Origin: Bacillota bacterium
GTDB taxonomy: Bacteria > Bacillota > Bacilli > Bacillales > Cytobacillaceae
Direction: 5' to 3'
DNA: 6,587 nt
NCBI GenBank assembly: GCA_023389895.1
Contig: JAEWDX010000105.1
Coordinates: 1-6,587 of the forward strand
The notes under the pieces were generated by a model. It saw only the letters and a program-made list of their open reading frames with translations, was not told the DNA's origin and made no database searches. Below are positions 1 to 5,293 of the stretch, in pieces. The translations under genes were made by a program, and so were the position numbers. The first letter of the stretch is position 1. The number at the start of each line of letters is the position of its first letter.

Positions 1-605
1 GAAAAGTACGCTATGCCTCTTGCTGTTCGATTACTCTTTCAGAGGCAAAAATGAAAGAGGTTTTTTCGAATTTTGGAAAATATCGTGATCGGCTCATTAT
101 GCGTCCACAGGAAATCTCCAATCATCCAGAAATTATTCGCAGGCTTGGCTTGATTTCCATCAATACGGCATTAGAGCTTGATATTTATGGAAATGTGAAT
201 TCAACACATGTGCTTGGTACAAATATGATGAATGGAATTGGCGGCTCAGGTGATTTTGCTAGAAATGCACGTCTTGCTATTTTCGTAACGAAATCAATTG
301 CAAAAGGCGGAAATATTTCAAGCATTGTTCCTTTCGTTTCTCATGTTGATCATACGGAGCACGATGTTGATGTAATTGTAACAGAACAAGGCTATGCAGA
401 TTTACGAGGTTTAGCACCGAGACAAAGGGTCGAACTCATTATTGAAAATTGTGCACACCCAATGTATCGCGAGCCATTACGTGAATATTATAAAGAGGCA
501 CTGACAAGAGGTGGTCATACACCACATGTGTTAGAAAAGGCCTTTTCATGGCATACTGATTTTGCAAAGGATGGGACGATGCTGAAATCAGCAGTAGAAG
601 CTTAA
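1..605 (+). CDS. Succinate:acetate CoA-transferase / acetyl-CoA hydrolase family protein, C-terminal part (5' end outside window)
   Basis: Frame 3 is open from the first bases of the window through to the TAA at 603-605, so the ATG at 51 is internal and the gene begins upstream. About 200 C-terminal residues of a family of roughly 505 are present. The sequence matches the AarC/Cat1 type, which moves CoA between succinyl-CoA and acetate in the cytoplasm. Counting from the internal Met at 51, visible motifs are RPQEISNHP (18-26), NGIGGSGDFARNA (61-73), SHVDHTEHDV (97-106) and VTEQGYADLRG (110-120). By remembered alignment to Acetobacter AarC, Asn24, Gly65 and Glu112 correspond to Asn347, the oxyanion-hole Gly388 and Glu435; the three spacings agree exactly. 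The catalytic Glu294 equivalent would lie upstream of the window. Acetyl-CoA hydrolase is the alternative name used for the family. A strong terminator follows, so this is the last gene of its transcript. Confidence 0.9.
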   Translation, partial: KVRYASCCSITLSEAKMKEVFSNFGKYRDRLIMRPQEISNHPEIIRRLGLISINTALELDIYGNVNSTHVLGTNMMNGIGGSGDFARNARLAIFVTKSIAKGGNISSIVPFVSHVDHTEHDVDVIVTEQGYADLRGLAPRQRVELIIENCAHPMYREPLREYYKEALTRGGHTPHVLEKAFSWHTDFAKDGTMLKSAVEA

Positions 606-655
606 CGACAGGTAATAGGGGATTTAAACATATAGTTTATGAGGACGAACGTTTT
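606..655. other. Spacer with no feature seen
   Basis: This short stretch between the CoA-transferase stop and its terminator has no reading frame with a ribosome binding site and no clear repeat. Confidence 0.5.
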
Positions 656-690
656 AGAAAAACTCTGGGTGGGGGCTCAGAGTTTTTTCT
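656..690 (+). terminator. Intrinsic terminator between convergent genes, probably bidirectional
   Basis: The arm AGAAAAACTCTG (656-667) pairs with CAGAGTTTTTTCT (678-690). Two further base pairs close a loop at 670-675. The GC part of the stem is followed by six T on the + strand. Read on the - strand, the same hairpin is also followed by a T run. It ends the CoA-transferase transcript and could back up termination of the convergent symporter gene. Confidence 0.88.
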
Positions 691-730
691 AATGGAATTA
701 ATTTAAAAATACTCAGTTTGTTATTAGAAA

Positions 731-773
731 GGGGCTACTCTCTGAGTCAGCTATCGACTCTCTAAGCAGCCCT
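731..773 (-). terminator. Putative terminator or 3' hairpin of the proline symporter gene
   Basis: An outer stem GGGGCT/AGCCCT (731-736 with 768-773, one G-T pair) and an inner stem GAGTC/GACTC (744-748 with 756-760) are separated by an internal loop. On the - strand it begins seven bases after the symporter stop codon and is followed by only a short TTTC run. The weak U tail suggests it stabilises the 3' end or terminates together with the hairpin at 656-690. Confidence 0.5.
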
Positions 774-779
774 TAATGA

Positions 780-2258
780 TTATTCACTTTTCAATAGGCG
801 AATACTTTCATTGAATTCTTTTTCGATTTTTTCATTAGGTCGATAAGTAATTAAACTTACAATAATAAGAAGAATTAAGTTAATGATAAAACCAGGAACG
901 ATTTCATATAACGTTTCCCCAAGTCCAACATTCTTCCAAATAATAACCGTTATCGCACCTGCAATCATCCCAGCCATTGCACCCCAGCTAGTCATACGCT
1001 TCCAGTATAAGCTGAGAATAATTGTCGGACCAAATGCAGCTCCGAAGCCTGCCCATGCATAAGCTACAAGCCCGAGGATTGTATCGTTTTGTTCGAATGC
1101 AAGATATGCAGCGATAAGCGCTACCGCTAATACAGCCATCCGGCCAAAGAAAACATATTCTTTATCAGTTGCGTTTCTTCTAAACAATACTTTATATAAA
1201 TCCTCTGTTAATGCACTAGAAGTAACAATTAACTGTGAAGCGATCGTACTCATAATCGCAGCGAGAACAGCCGCTAATAAAAATCCTGCAAATAACGGAT
1301 GGAAAACAATTTGTCCTAAAGTAAGGAAAATAGCCTCTGGGTCAGCTAATGTAAACTGTGGGTTTTGACGGAAAAATGCTAGTCCAATTAAGGCAGTAAA
1401 AATAGTTCCAAGTAAGGAGAAAATCATCCAACCGATCCCAATTCGACGGGCATTTTTTGTTTCTTTAACAGATGTAATCGCCATAAAACGAACGATGATA
1501 TGCGGTTGTCCGAAATAACCAAGTCCCCATGCCATCGCAGAAATAATCCCAATTGTCGTTGTGCCTTTAAAGAAATCGAGTAGTGTCGGATCAATTTCAC
1601 GAATTGTTGCAAATGTACCACTGAAACCGCCAACATGTGATAAGGCTAAAATCGGGACAAGCAACAATGCGATTAACATCATAAGTCCTTGAATAAAATC
1701 CGTATAGCTAACGGCAAGGAACCCACCGAATAATGTATAGGCAACTGTTACCCCAGCGACAATGAACAGTCCAGTATGATATTCAACCCCAAATGAACTT
1801 TTGAAAAATACTGCTCCAGCTACCATTCCAGATGACACATAAAATGTGAAGAAGACAAGAATAACAATACCAGATATAATTCTTAATAATTTCGTTGAAT
1901 CTTTAAAGCGATTTTCTAAGTATCCTGGAATAGTAATGGAATCGTTTGCAACTTGTGTATAAGTACGTAATCGAGGTGCAACGAGCAACCAGTTTAAATA
2001 GGCTCCAATCGTTAAACCGATCGCTATCCATGCATCAGCTAAACCGCTAACATAAATTCCTCCCGGTAATCCCATTAAGAGCCAGCCGCTCATATCCGCG
2101 GCGCCAGCACTTAATGCAGTTACAGCTGGTCCTAGTGAACGCCCACCGAGCATGTAATCAGTAAGATTACTTGTTTTCCGATAGGAGTACCAACCGATGA
2201 ATAGCATAGCGGCCATATAAATCCCAATGGCAACGAGTTGTAGTGAAACGTTTGACAT
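780..2258 (-). CDS. putP: Sodium/proline symporter, PutP/OpuE type (SSS family)
   Basis: This 492-residue integral membrane protein belongs to the sodium:solute symporter family, which normally has 13 membrane helices in the LeuT fold, and should import L-proline with Na+. Its numbering follows E. coli PutP at the start: LGGRSLGP (37-44) carries Arg40, and SAGAADMSGWLLMGLPG (50-66) carries Asp55, both needed for Na+ coupling in E. coli. LAAIMSTIASQL (332-343) puts Ser337/Thr338 at the place of E. coli Ser340/Thr341, the second Na+ site. GYFGQPHIIVRFM (247-259) is also typical. The ATG at 2258 is preceded by GGGGG at 2266-2270, seven bases away. The gene is monocistronic, convergent with the CoA-transferase. 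Sequence alone does not separate a catabolic PutP from the osmoprotective OpuE; no proline dehydrogenase gene is adjacent. Confidence 0.93.
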   Translation of the reverse strand: MSNVSLQLVAIGIYMAAMLFIGWYSYRKTSNLTDYMLGGRSLGPAVTALSAGAADMSGWLLMGLPGGIYVSGLADAWIAIGLTIGAYLNWLLVAPRLRTYTQVANDSITIPGYLENRFKDSTKLLRIISGIVILVFFTFYVSSGMVAGAVFFKSSFGVEYHTGLFIVAGVTVAYTLFGGFLAVSYTDFIQGLMMLIALLLVPILALSHVGGFSGTFATIREIDPTLLDFFKGTTTIGIISAMAWGLGYFGQPHIIVRFMAITSVKETKNARRIGIGWMIFSLLGTIFTALIGLAFFRQNPQFTLADPEAIFLTLGQIVFHPLFAGFLLAAVLAAIMSTIASQLIVTSSALTEDLYKVLFRRNATDKEYVFFGRMAVLAVALIAAYLAFEQNDTILGLVAYAWAGFGAAFGPTIILSLYWKRMTSWGAMAGMIAGAITVIIWKNVGLGETLYEIVPGFIINLILLIIVSLITYRPNEKIEKEFNESIRLLKSE

Positions 2259-2274
2259 TTACTTTCCCCCTTTG

Positions 2275-2317
2275 TTTTAGTATAAAAAATGTTTTTAAAA
2301 TAATTTTTATACTAAAA
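2275..2317. repeat. Perfect 14-bp inverted repeat in the putP leader
   Basis: TTTTAGTATAAAAA (2275-2288) is the exact reverse complement of TTTTTATACTAAAA (2304-2317), with 15 bases between. Much of the loop can also pair, so the dyad is nearly continuous. It lies just upstream of the putP ribosome binding site and overlaps the predicted start of transcription. It could be an operator or an AU-rich leader hairpin. It lacks the GC core expected of a terminator. Confidence 0.6.
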
Positions 2318-2319
2318 AT

Positions 2320-2328
2320 ATTCTAACA
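2320..2328 (-). promoter_or_regulatory. Candidate extended -10 promoter for putP
   Basis: On the - strand TGTTAGAAT reads as an extended -10 (TG, one base, TAGAAT). The -35 region 16-18 bases upstream is a poor match, as extended -10 promoters allow. Transcription would start near 2313, giving a leader of about 55 bases that begins in the dyad 2275-2317. The match is by eye only. Confidence 0.4.
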
Positions 2329-2334
2329 TTATTT

Positions 2335-2365
2335 TTTGGAAATTACGATATAATTTTTTTCCAAA
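2335..2365. repeat. 8-bp inverted repeat TTTGGAAA/TTTCCAAA upstream of putP
   Basis: TTTGGAAA (2335-2342) and TTTCCAAA (2358-2365) form a perfect dyad with a 15-base spacer. It covers the -35 area of the candidate extended -10 promoter, where a regulator of proline uptake could bind. I do not recognise the motif. Confidence 0.45.
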
Positions 2366-2367
2366 TA

Positions 2368-2394
2368 GTATCCTCGCATAAGTATAGTCTAAAC
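2368..2394 (-). promoter_or_regulatory. Possible sigma-B-like promoter upstream of putP
   Basis: On the - strand GTTTAG (2389-2394) and GGATAC (2368-2373) are 15 bases apart, resembling the Bacillus sigma-B pattern GTTT...GGGTAT. The -10 half is imperfect (4 of 6). Bacillus subtilis opuE is known to have a sigma-A and a sigma-B promoter, so such a site would favour an osmotic-stress role, but the match is weak. Confidence 0.2.
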
Positions 2395-2425
2395 AAGAGA
2401 AATACAATTCATGCGGACAAAGAAA

Positions 2426-2517
2426 AAATGCTTATGTGTTTCATATAACCCCTAGATTTCACACATGATAAACTGACAGTGCGAATGATGAAAGGATATT
2501 TTAGCACATAAGCATTT
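2426..2517. repeat. 13-bp perfect inverted repeat enclosing 66 bases, function unknown
   Basis: AAATGCTTATGTG (2426-2438) is exactly repeated in reverse complement as CACATAAGCATTT (2505-2517). Inside, TTTCAT (2439-2444) can also pair with ATGAAA (2488-2493), leaving an 11-base bulge on the 3' side. As RNA on the + strand this would be a long imperfect hairpin that ends seven bases before a perfect Shine-Dalgarno sequence. The interior does not match any riboswitch class I could recall (purine, glycine, lysine, preQ1, THF and c-di-GMP were considered). Confidence 0.6.
2473..2500 (+). promoter_or_regulatory. Weak sigma-A-like promoter candidate before the 15-codon reading frame
   Basis: CTGACA (2473-2478) matches the -35 consensus at five of six positions. 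GATATT (2495-2500), 16 bases further, matches the -10 at four of six. Transcription would start near 2507, in the right arm of the 13-bp repeat, and would read the short frame at 2539. If real, the left arm would not be in that RNA. Confidence 0.2.
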
Positions 2518-2523
2518 ACAAAT

Positions 2524-2532
2524 AGGAGGTGA
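2524..2532 (+). promoter_or_regulatory. Perfect nine-base Shine-Dalgarno sequence
   Basis: AGGAGGTGA complements the 3' end of Bacillus 16S rRNA over all nine bases, the strongest ribosome binding site in the window. It lies in a region with no recognised gene and points on the + strand to the TTG at 2539, nine bases after AGGAGG. Confidence 0.55.
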
Positions 2533-2538
2533 AGTTTT

Positions 2539-2586
2539 TTGCGAATAATGATTATCGGTAAACGTATACTTCCTATCAACTTGTAA
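2539..2586 (+). CDS. Possible 15-residue peptide or truncated gene start (TTG start)
   Basis: TTG at 2539 opens a frame ending in TAA at 2584-2586 and would encode MRIMIIGKRILPINL, a short hydrophobic, basic peptide. The reason to consider it is the perfect Shine-Dalgarno at 2524-2532 with ideal spacing. The frame is convergent with glutamate dehydrogenase and stops 15 bases before that gene's end. There is no downstream + strand gene that it could lead, so a conventional leader peptide is unlikely. It may be a small protein, the surviving start of a gene cut off when the neighbouring block arrived, or chance. I do not recognise the sequence, and its length gives no statistical support. Confidence 0.3.
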   Translation: MRIMIIGKRILPINL

Positions 2587-2598
2587 ATTTAATGGAAA

Positions 2599-2627
2599 CA
2601 ATCATACGACGCCTTGGACGATGATTG
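2599..2627 (-). terminator. Weak hairpin at the end of gdhA
   Basis: CAATCAT (2599-2605) and ATGATTG (2621-2627) form a 7-bp stem overlapping the gdhA stop codon. On the - strand it is followed only by TTTCC. It is the only terminator-like structure I see after gdhA, and it is weak. Confidence 0.2.
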
Positions 2628-3984
2628 CATCGGCAACACGTGTAAAGCCTGCGATATTAGCGCCAATGATGAGATTACCTGGATAGCCGTATTCATCTGC
2701 TGCCCTTATACTGCTGCGATAAATATTTGTCATAATCGCATGTAATTTCTTATCTACTTTTTCAAAAGTCCAGGAAAGTCTAGCGCTGTTTTGTGCCATT
2801 TCTAAGGAGGAAACTGCTACACCACCCGCATTAGCTGCTTTTGCTGGTGCAAAAAGGGTATCGCTTTTCAAAAATATATTAATGGCTTCTAATGTGGATG
2901 GCATATTTGCCCCTTCCCCAACTGCTTTTACTCCATTAGCAATGAGCATTTTAGCTGAACATTCATCAATTTCATTTTGAGTTGCACAAGGAAGAGCGAT
3001 ATCACACGGAAGAGACCAGATGCCAGAACAGCCGTCAACATATTGAGCATGTGGGTGCTCTTTTATATATTCATAGATTCTTTTATATTCCATTTCCTTC
3101 AATCTTTTAACCGTTTCAAAATTGATGCCATTTTCATCATAAATATACCCATTCGAGTCACTGCAGGCGATCACTTTCGCCCCTAGTTGAATTGCTTTCT
3201 CCATGGCATAAATGGCTACATTGCCTGAGCCTGAAACAATGACAGTGCTTCCTTTAAAGCTAAGTCCCTTATCAGCCAGCATTTCTTCAACGAAATAGAC
3301 AGTGCCATAACCAGTAGCTTCTTTACGTGCGAGACTGCCCCCATAACCAAGCCCCTTCCCCGTGATGACACCTGCCTCATAGGCGCCACGAATACGCTTG
3401 TATTGCCCGAACATATAGCCGATTTCTCTAGCACCAACTCCGATATCACCAGCAGGTACATCAACATTTTCCCCAATGTATTTGCATAGCTCTGTCATAA
3501 AGCTTTGGGTAAAACGCATAATTTCTCCATCAGACTTATCTTTTGGATCAAAATCTGCCCCACCTTTTCCACCACCGATAGGCTGACCAGTTAAGGAGTT
3601 TTTGAAGATTTGTTCAAATCCGAGGAATTTAATGATGCTAGAATTAACGGAGGGGTGAAAACGGATACCGCCTTTATACGGACCGATTGCACTGCTATAC
3701 TGAACACGATAACCACGATTAATCTGCACTTTTCCTTTATCATCTGTCCAAGGGACACGGAAGGTAATCATTCTTTCAGGTTCGACGATTCTTTCTAAAA
3801 TATTATGCTCGATATATTTTGGGTGTTTTGAAAAAATCGGTACCAATGAATCAAAAATTTCTTTAACCGCTTGATGAAATTCGCATTCGAATGGGTTGCG
3901 TGCCTTTACTAAATCAAACACTTTATTGACATAATCAATGGCTACTTTCGTTTCATTTTTTTTCACTTCCTCGAGTGTTTGCAT
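2602..3984 (-). CDS. gdhA: Glutamate dehydrogenase, hexameric GdhA type, probably NADP-specific
   Basis: The product catalyses 2-oxoglutarate + NH3 + NAD(P)H to glutamate, in the cytoplasm. At 460 residues it is the E. coli GdhA / Clostridium symbiosum length and type, longer than the catabolic RocG/GudB of Bacillus (about 424). Active-site residues seen are Lys104 (GPYKGGIRFHP), Lys128 (FKNSL), the catalytic Lys140 (GGGKGGADFDP) and Asp180 (VPAGDIGVGAREIGY). They correspond to K89, K113, K125 and D165 of the C. symbiosum enzyme with a constant offset of 15. The Rossmann loop is SGSGNVA (251-257). Ser-Asp-Ser (275-277) after the second strand resembles the NADP enzyme of E. coli rather than the Gly-Pro-Asp of the NAD enzyme, which favours a biosynthetic role. 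The start ATG has AAAGGGTTG upstream at 3992-4000. The gene is divergent from a GltC-like regulator. Confidence 0.94.
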   Translation of the reverse strand: MQTLEEVKKNETKVAIDYVNKVFDLVKARNPFECEFHQAVKEIFDSLVPIFSKHPKYIEHNILERIVEPERMITFRVPWTDDKGKVQINRGYRVQYSSAIGPYKGGIRFHPSVNSSIIKFLGFEQIFKNSLTGQPIGGGKGGADFDPKDKSDGEIMRFTQSFMTELCKYIGENVDVPAGDIGVGAREIGYMFGQYKRIRGAYEAGVITGKGLGYGGSLARKEATGYGTVYFVEEMLADKGLSFKGSTVIVSGSGNVAIYAMEKAIQLGAKVIACSDSNGYIYDENGINFETVKRLKEMEYKRIYEYIKEHPHAQYVDGCSGIWSLPCDIALPCATQNEIDECSAKMLIANGVKAVGEGANMPSTLEAINIFLKSDTLFAPAKAANAGGVAVSSLEMAQNSARLSWTFEKVDKKLHAIMTNIYRSSIRAADEYGYPGNLIIGANIAGFTRVADAIIVQGVV

Positions 3985-4033
3985 ACTTTATCAACCCTTT
4001 CTGTTCTTTTATTAAAGCGAAATCTGACCGTTT

Positions 4034-4069
4034 TGAAGTTAGAGATTTATCTAGCCCCTTCAGTTTTTT
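4034..4069 (+). other. Hairpin followed by six T inside the gdhA leader region
   Basis: TGAAG/CTTCA (4034-4038 with 4058-4062) encloses TAGA/TCTA (4040-4043 with 4050-4053). On the + strand it is followed by TTTTTT at 4064-4069, like a small intrinsic terminator that could stop antisense transcription before the regulator gene. On the - strand it would be a leader hairpin in gdhA mRNA without a U tail. The stems are short and interrupted. Confidence 0.25.
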
Positions 4070-4102
4070 AGAAAAGTAAAGTGAATTTTCTCGAAAAATG
4101 GA

Positions 4103-4131
4103 TAGATTTTCTAATATAAAAATTTTATAAT
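4103..4131 (+). promoter_or_regulatory. Predicted promoter of the LysR-type regulator gene
   Basis: A perfect TATAAT (-10) is at 4126-4131. The -35 at 4103-4108 (TAGATT) is weak at a 17-base spacing. Start of transcription would be near 4138. The promoter occupies the same DNA as the gdhA promoter, so RNA polymerase could not sit on both at once. This matches the overlapping, divergent and autoregulated gltC/gltA arrangement known in Bacillus subtilis. Confidence 0.5.
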
Positions 4132-4141
4132 GAAAAAACAA
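4113..4141 (-). promoter_or_regulatory. Predicted gdhA promoter
   Basis: On the - strand TTGTTT (-35, 4136-4141) and TATATT (-10, 4113-4118) are separated by exactly 17 bases, a good sigma-A arrangement. Transcription would start near 4106, giving a leader of about 120 bases. The -35 matches at four of six positions, as expected for a promoter needing an activator. Confidence 0.55.
4115..4129. repeat. Palindrome TATAAAA-A-TTTTATA joining the two -10 boxes
   Basis: A 7-bp dyad centred on 4122 has its arms in the -10 boxes of the divergent gdhA and regulator promoters. A wider pair, TAGATT (4103-4108) and AATCTA (4140-4145), is arranged around nearly the same centre (about 4124). The symmetry partly reflects two AT-rich -10 boxes back to back, but the outer pair may be part of a regulator site. 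Confidence 0.5.
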
Positions 4142-4191
4142 TCTAAACAATATGAATAATAGATAAGATTAATGCCGTAATGAGATGAATT

Positions 4192-4197
4192 GAGGAG
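4192..4197 (+). promoter_or_regulatory. Ribosome binding site that decides the regulator start
   Basis: GAGGAG directly abuts the ATG at 4198, too close to serve it. It stands nine bases before the TTG at 4207, which is optimal. Translation from TTG gives an N-terminus MELRQIQYF, in line with the remembered MELRQLRYF of Bacillus subtilis GltC. Confidence 0.75.
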
Positions 4198-4206
4198 ATG
4201 GGCAAT

Positions 4207-5112
4207 TTGGAGCTAAGACAAATCCAGTATTTTATGGAGGTTGCGAAGCGGGAGCATGTGACGGAGGCAGCAGATGCATTGCATGTTGCACAATCTGCAG
4301 TTAGCCGACAAATTTTTAACTTAGAAAGTGAACTGGGAGTAAATTTATTTATTCGTGAAGGGAGAAATGTTCGTTTAACACCAATCGGGAAAATTTTCCT
4401 AGAATATATGGAGGAGGCGATGACTGTAATTGAAAATGCAAAAAGGGAAATAGTGGAATATTTAGATCCGGAGAAGGGAACCATTCATATTGGATTTCCA
4501 AGTAGTTTAGCAGCATATACTTTGCCAACAGTTATTTCCGCCTTCCGTAAACAATATCCAGAGGTGAAATATCAGCTTAAGCAAGGTGCTTACCATCAAC
4601 TAATTGATGGTGTCATCAAAGGTGATATTGATATGGCATTGCTTGGCCCTGTTCCCCGAACAGAAAAAAAGGTAGAAGGAAGTATTCTATTTACGGAAAA
4701 AATTGTTGCCCTCTTACCGAATAAACATCTGCTTGCTAATAAAAAGGCACTAAAATTAAGTGAACTACGAGATGACTCCTTCGTCTTGTTTCCAAACGGA
4801 TATGTGTTAAGAGAACTAACAATGAATGCTTGTCGTGAGCAAGGCTTTCAGCCCAATGTTTTATTCGAAGGGGAGGATATTGACGCGATTAAAGGCTTAG
4901 TCTCAGCAGGACTCGGTGTAACCATCATTCCTGAAATTACATTAATTGATAGCTTGCCTCGGCAAACAGTGAAAATTCCGCTTATCGATCCTGTCGTCAC
5001 GAGAACAGTAGGGGTTATCGTCCCAACTGACCGTGAAATGCTCCCAACGGCAAAGCTATTTCACGAATTTCTCAATGAATTTTTCAACATGTTAGGCAGC
5101 TTCCAAAAATAA
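4207..5112 (+). CDS. gltC: LysR-family transcriptional regulator, GltC-like
   Basis: This 301-residue DNA-binding regulator has the LysR layout: an N-terminal winged helix-turn-helix with recognition region VTEAADALHVAQSAVSRQI (18-36), the usual REGRNVRLTPIG wing (50-61), then a linker and a periplasmic-binding-like effector domain. GFPSSLA (96-102), DMALLGPVP (142-150), FVLFP (192-196) and GEDIDAIKGLVSAGLGV (222-238) closely resemble Bacillus subtilis GltC, which activates glutamate synthase genes in response to 2-oxoglutarate and glutamate. Here the divergent partner is gdhA, not gltAB, so its likely job is control of glutamate dehydrogenase and of itself. The start was set at TTG 4207 from the ribosome binding site and homology; the in-frame ATG at 4198 would add three residues. 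The family call is firm; target and effector are inferred. Confidence 0.9.
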   Translation: MELRQIQYFMEVAKREHVTEAADALHVAQSAVSRQIFNLESELGVNLFIREGRNVRLTPIGKIFLEYMEEAMTVIENAKREIVEYLDPEKGTIHIGFPSSLAAYTLPTVISAFRKQYPEVKYQLKQGAYHQLIDGVIKGDIDMALLGPVPRTEKKVEGSILFTEKIVALLPNKHLLANKKALKLSELRDDSFVLFPNGYVLRELTMNACREQGFQPNVLFEGEDIDAIKGLVSAGLGVTIIPEITLIDSLPRQTVKIPLIDPVVTRTVGVIVPTDREMLPTAKLFHEFLNEFFNMLGSFQK

Positions 5113-5133
5113 ATATCTTATGGACATGTATTG

Positions 5134-5178
5134 AAACACAATGTGATGCATCTATGCATGAATTGTGTTTTTATTTTT
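5134..5178 (+). terminator. Intrinsic terminator after the GltC-like gene
   Basis: AAACACAAT (5134-5142) pairs with ATTGTGTTT (5162-5170). Inside, two ATGCAT copies (5146-5151 and 5154-5159) may extend the stem. A T-rich tail with only one A runs from 5168 to about 5180. It separates the regulator from the DUF485-symporter operon. Confidence 0.8.
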
Positions 5179-5190
5179 TTTATTAAATAA

Positions 5191-5260
5191 TCTGTCAAAA
5201 GTTCGAAATAAAATAATTGACAGATGTCCGTATTTTTATTAAATTTTATATATTCGGACA
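5191..5260. repeat. Tandem inverted repeats with four TGTC/GACA half-sites
   Basis: TCTGTCAA (5191-5198) pairs with TTGACAGA (5217-5224), and TGTCCG (5225-5230) with CGGACA (5255-5260). The half-sites alternate in orientation at 5193, 5219, 5225 and 5257. The second half-site is the -35 box of the operon's likely promoter. TTCGAA also occurs on both sides (5202-5207 and 5263-5268) within a loose direct repeat, CAA..TTCGAA.TAAAA. I do not recognise the binding protein. Confidence 0.5.
5217..5245 (+). promoter_or_regulatory. Predicted promoter of the DUF485-actP operon
   Basis: A perfect -35 TTGACA (5217-5222) is followed after 17 bases by TAAATT (5240-5245), a four-of-six -10. Transcription would start near 5252, inside the second dyad. 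The leader before the ATG at 5294 is about 40 bases. No catabolite-responsive element was evident by eye. Confidence 0.5.
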
Positions 5261-5293
5261 ATTTCGAATAAAAGTAAAAAGGGGGATGAATGC

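Noticed and set aside
51..605. Complete 184-residue protein starting at ATG 51
   Set aside because: The same frame is open and homologous upstream to the window edge, and there is no ribosome binding site before 51; it is the C-terminal part of a larger gene.
1424..1636. 70-codon - strand frame
   Set aside because: It lies wholly inside putP in another frame, lacks a plausible start signal and is a shadow.
780..2258. Frameshift or pseudogene in putP
   Set aside because: The frame is continuous at full family length with all Na+-site residues present.
2426..2517. MITE or other small mobile element
   Set aside because: The 13-bp inverted ends look suitable, but the flanks (AGAAA and ACAAA) are not a target-site duplication, and no second copy occurs in the window.
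2426..2538. Known riboswitch
   Set aside because: CATATAA superficially recalls the purine aptamer, but the conserved junctions and loop-loop sequences are missing; no other class I recall fits.
2977..3798. Several frames inside gdhA (2977-3186 +, 3216-3476 -, 3610-3798 +)
   Set aside because: They overlap a conserved coding sequence with intact catalytic motifs and show no family features.
2602..3984. Assignment as RocG/GudB catabolic NAD-dependent glutamate dehydrogenase
   Set aside because: The length (460 versus about 424) and the motif set follow the GdhA group of E. coli and Clostridium symbiosum.
3953..4484. Two - strand frames over the gdhA start and the regulator N-terminus
   Set aside because: They cross the promoter region and the helix-turn-helix coding sequence and have no supporting ribosome binding site or homology.
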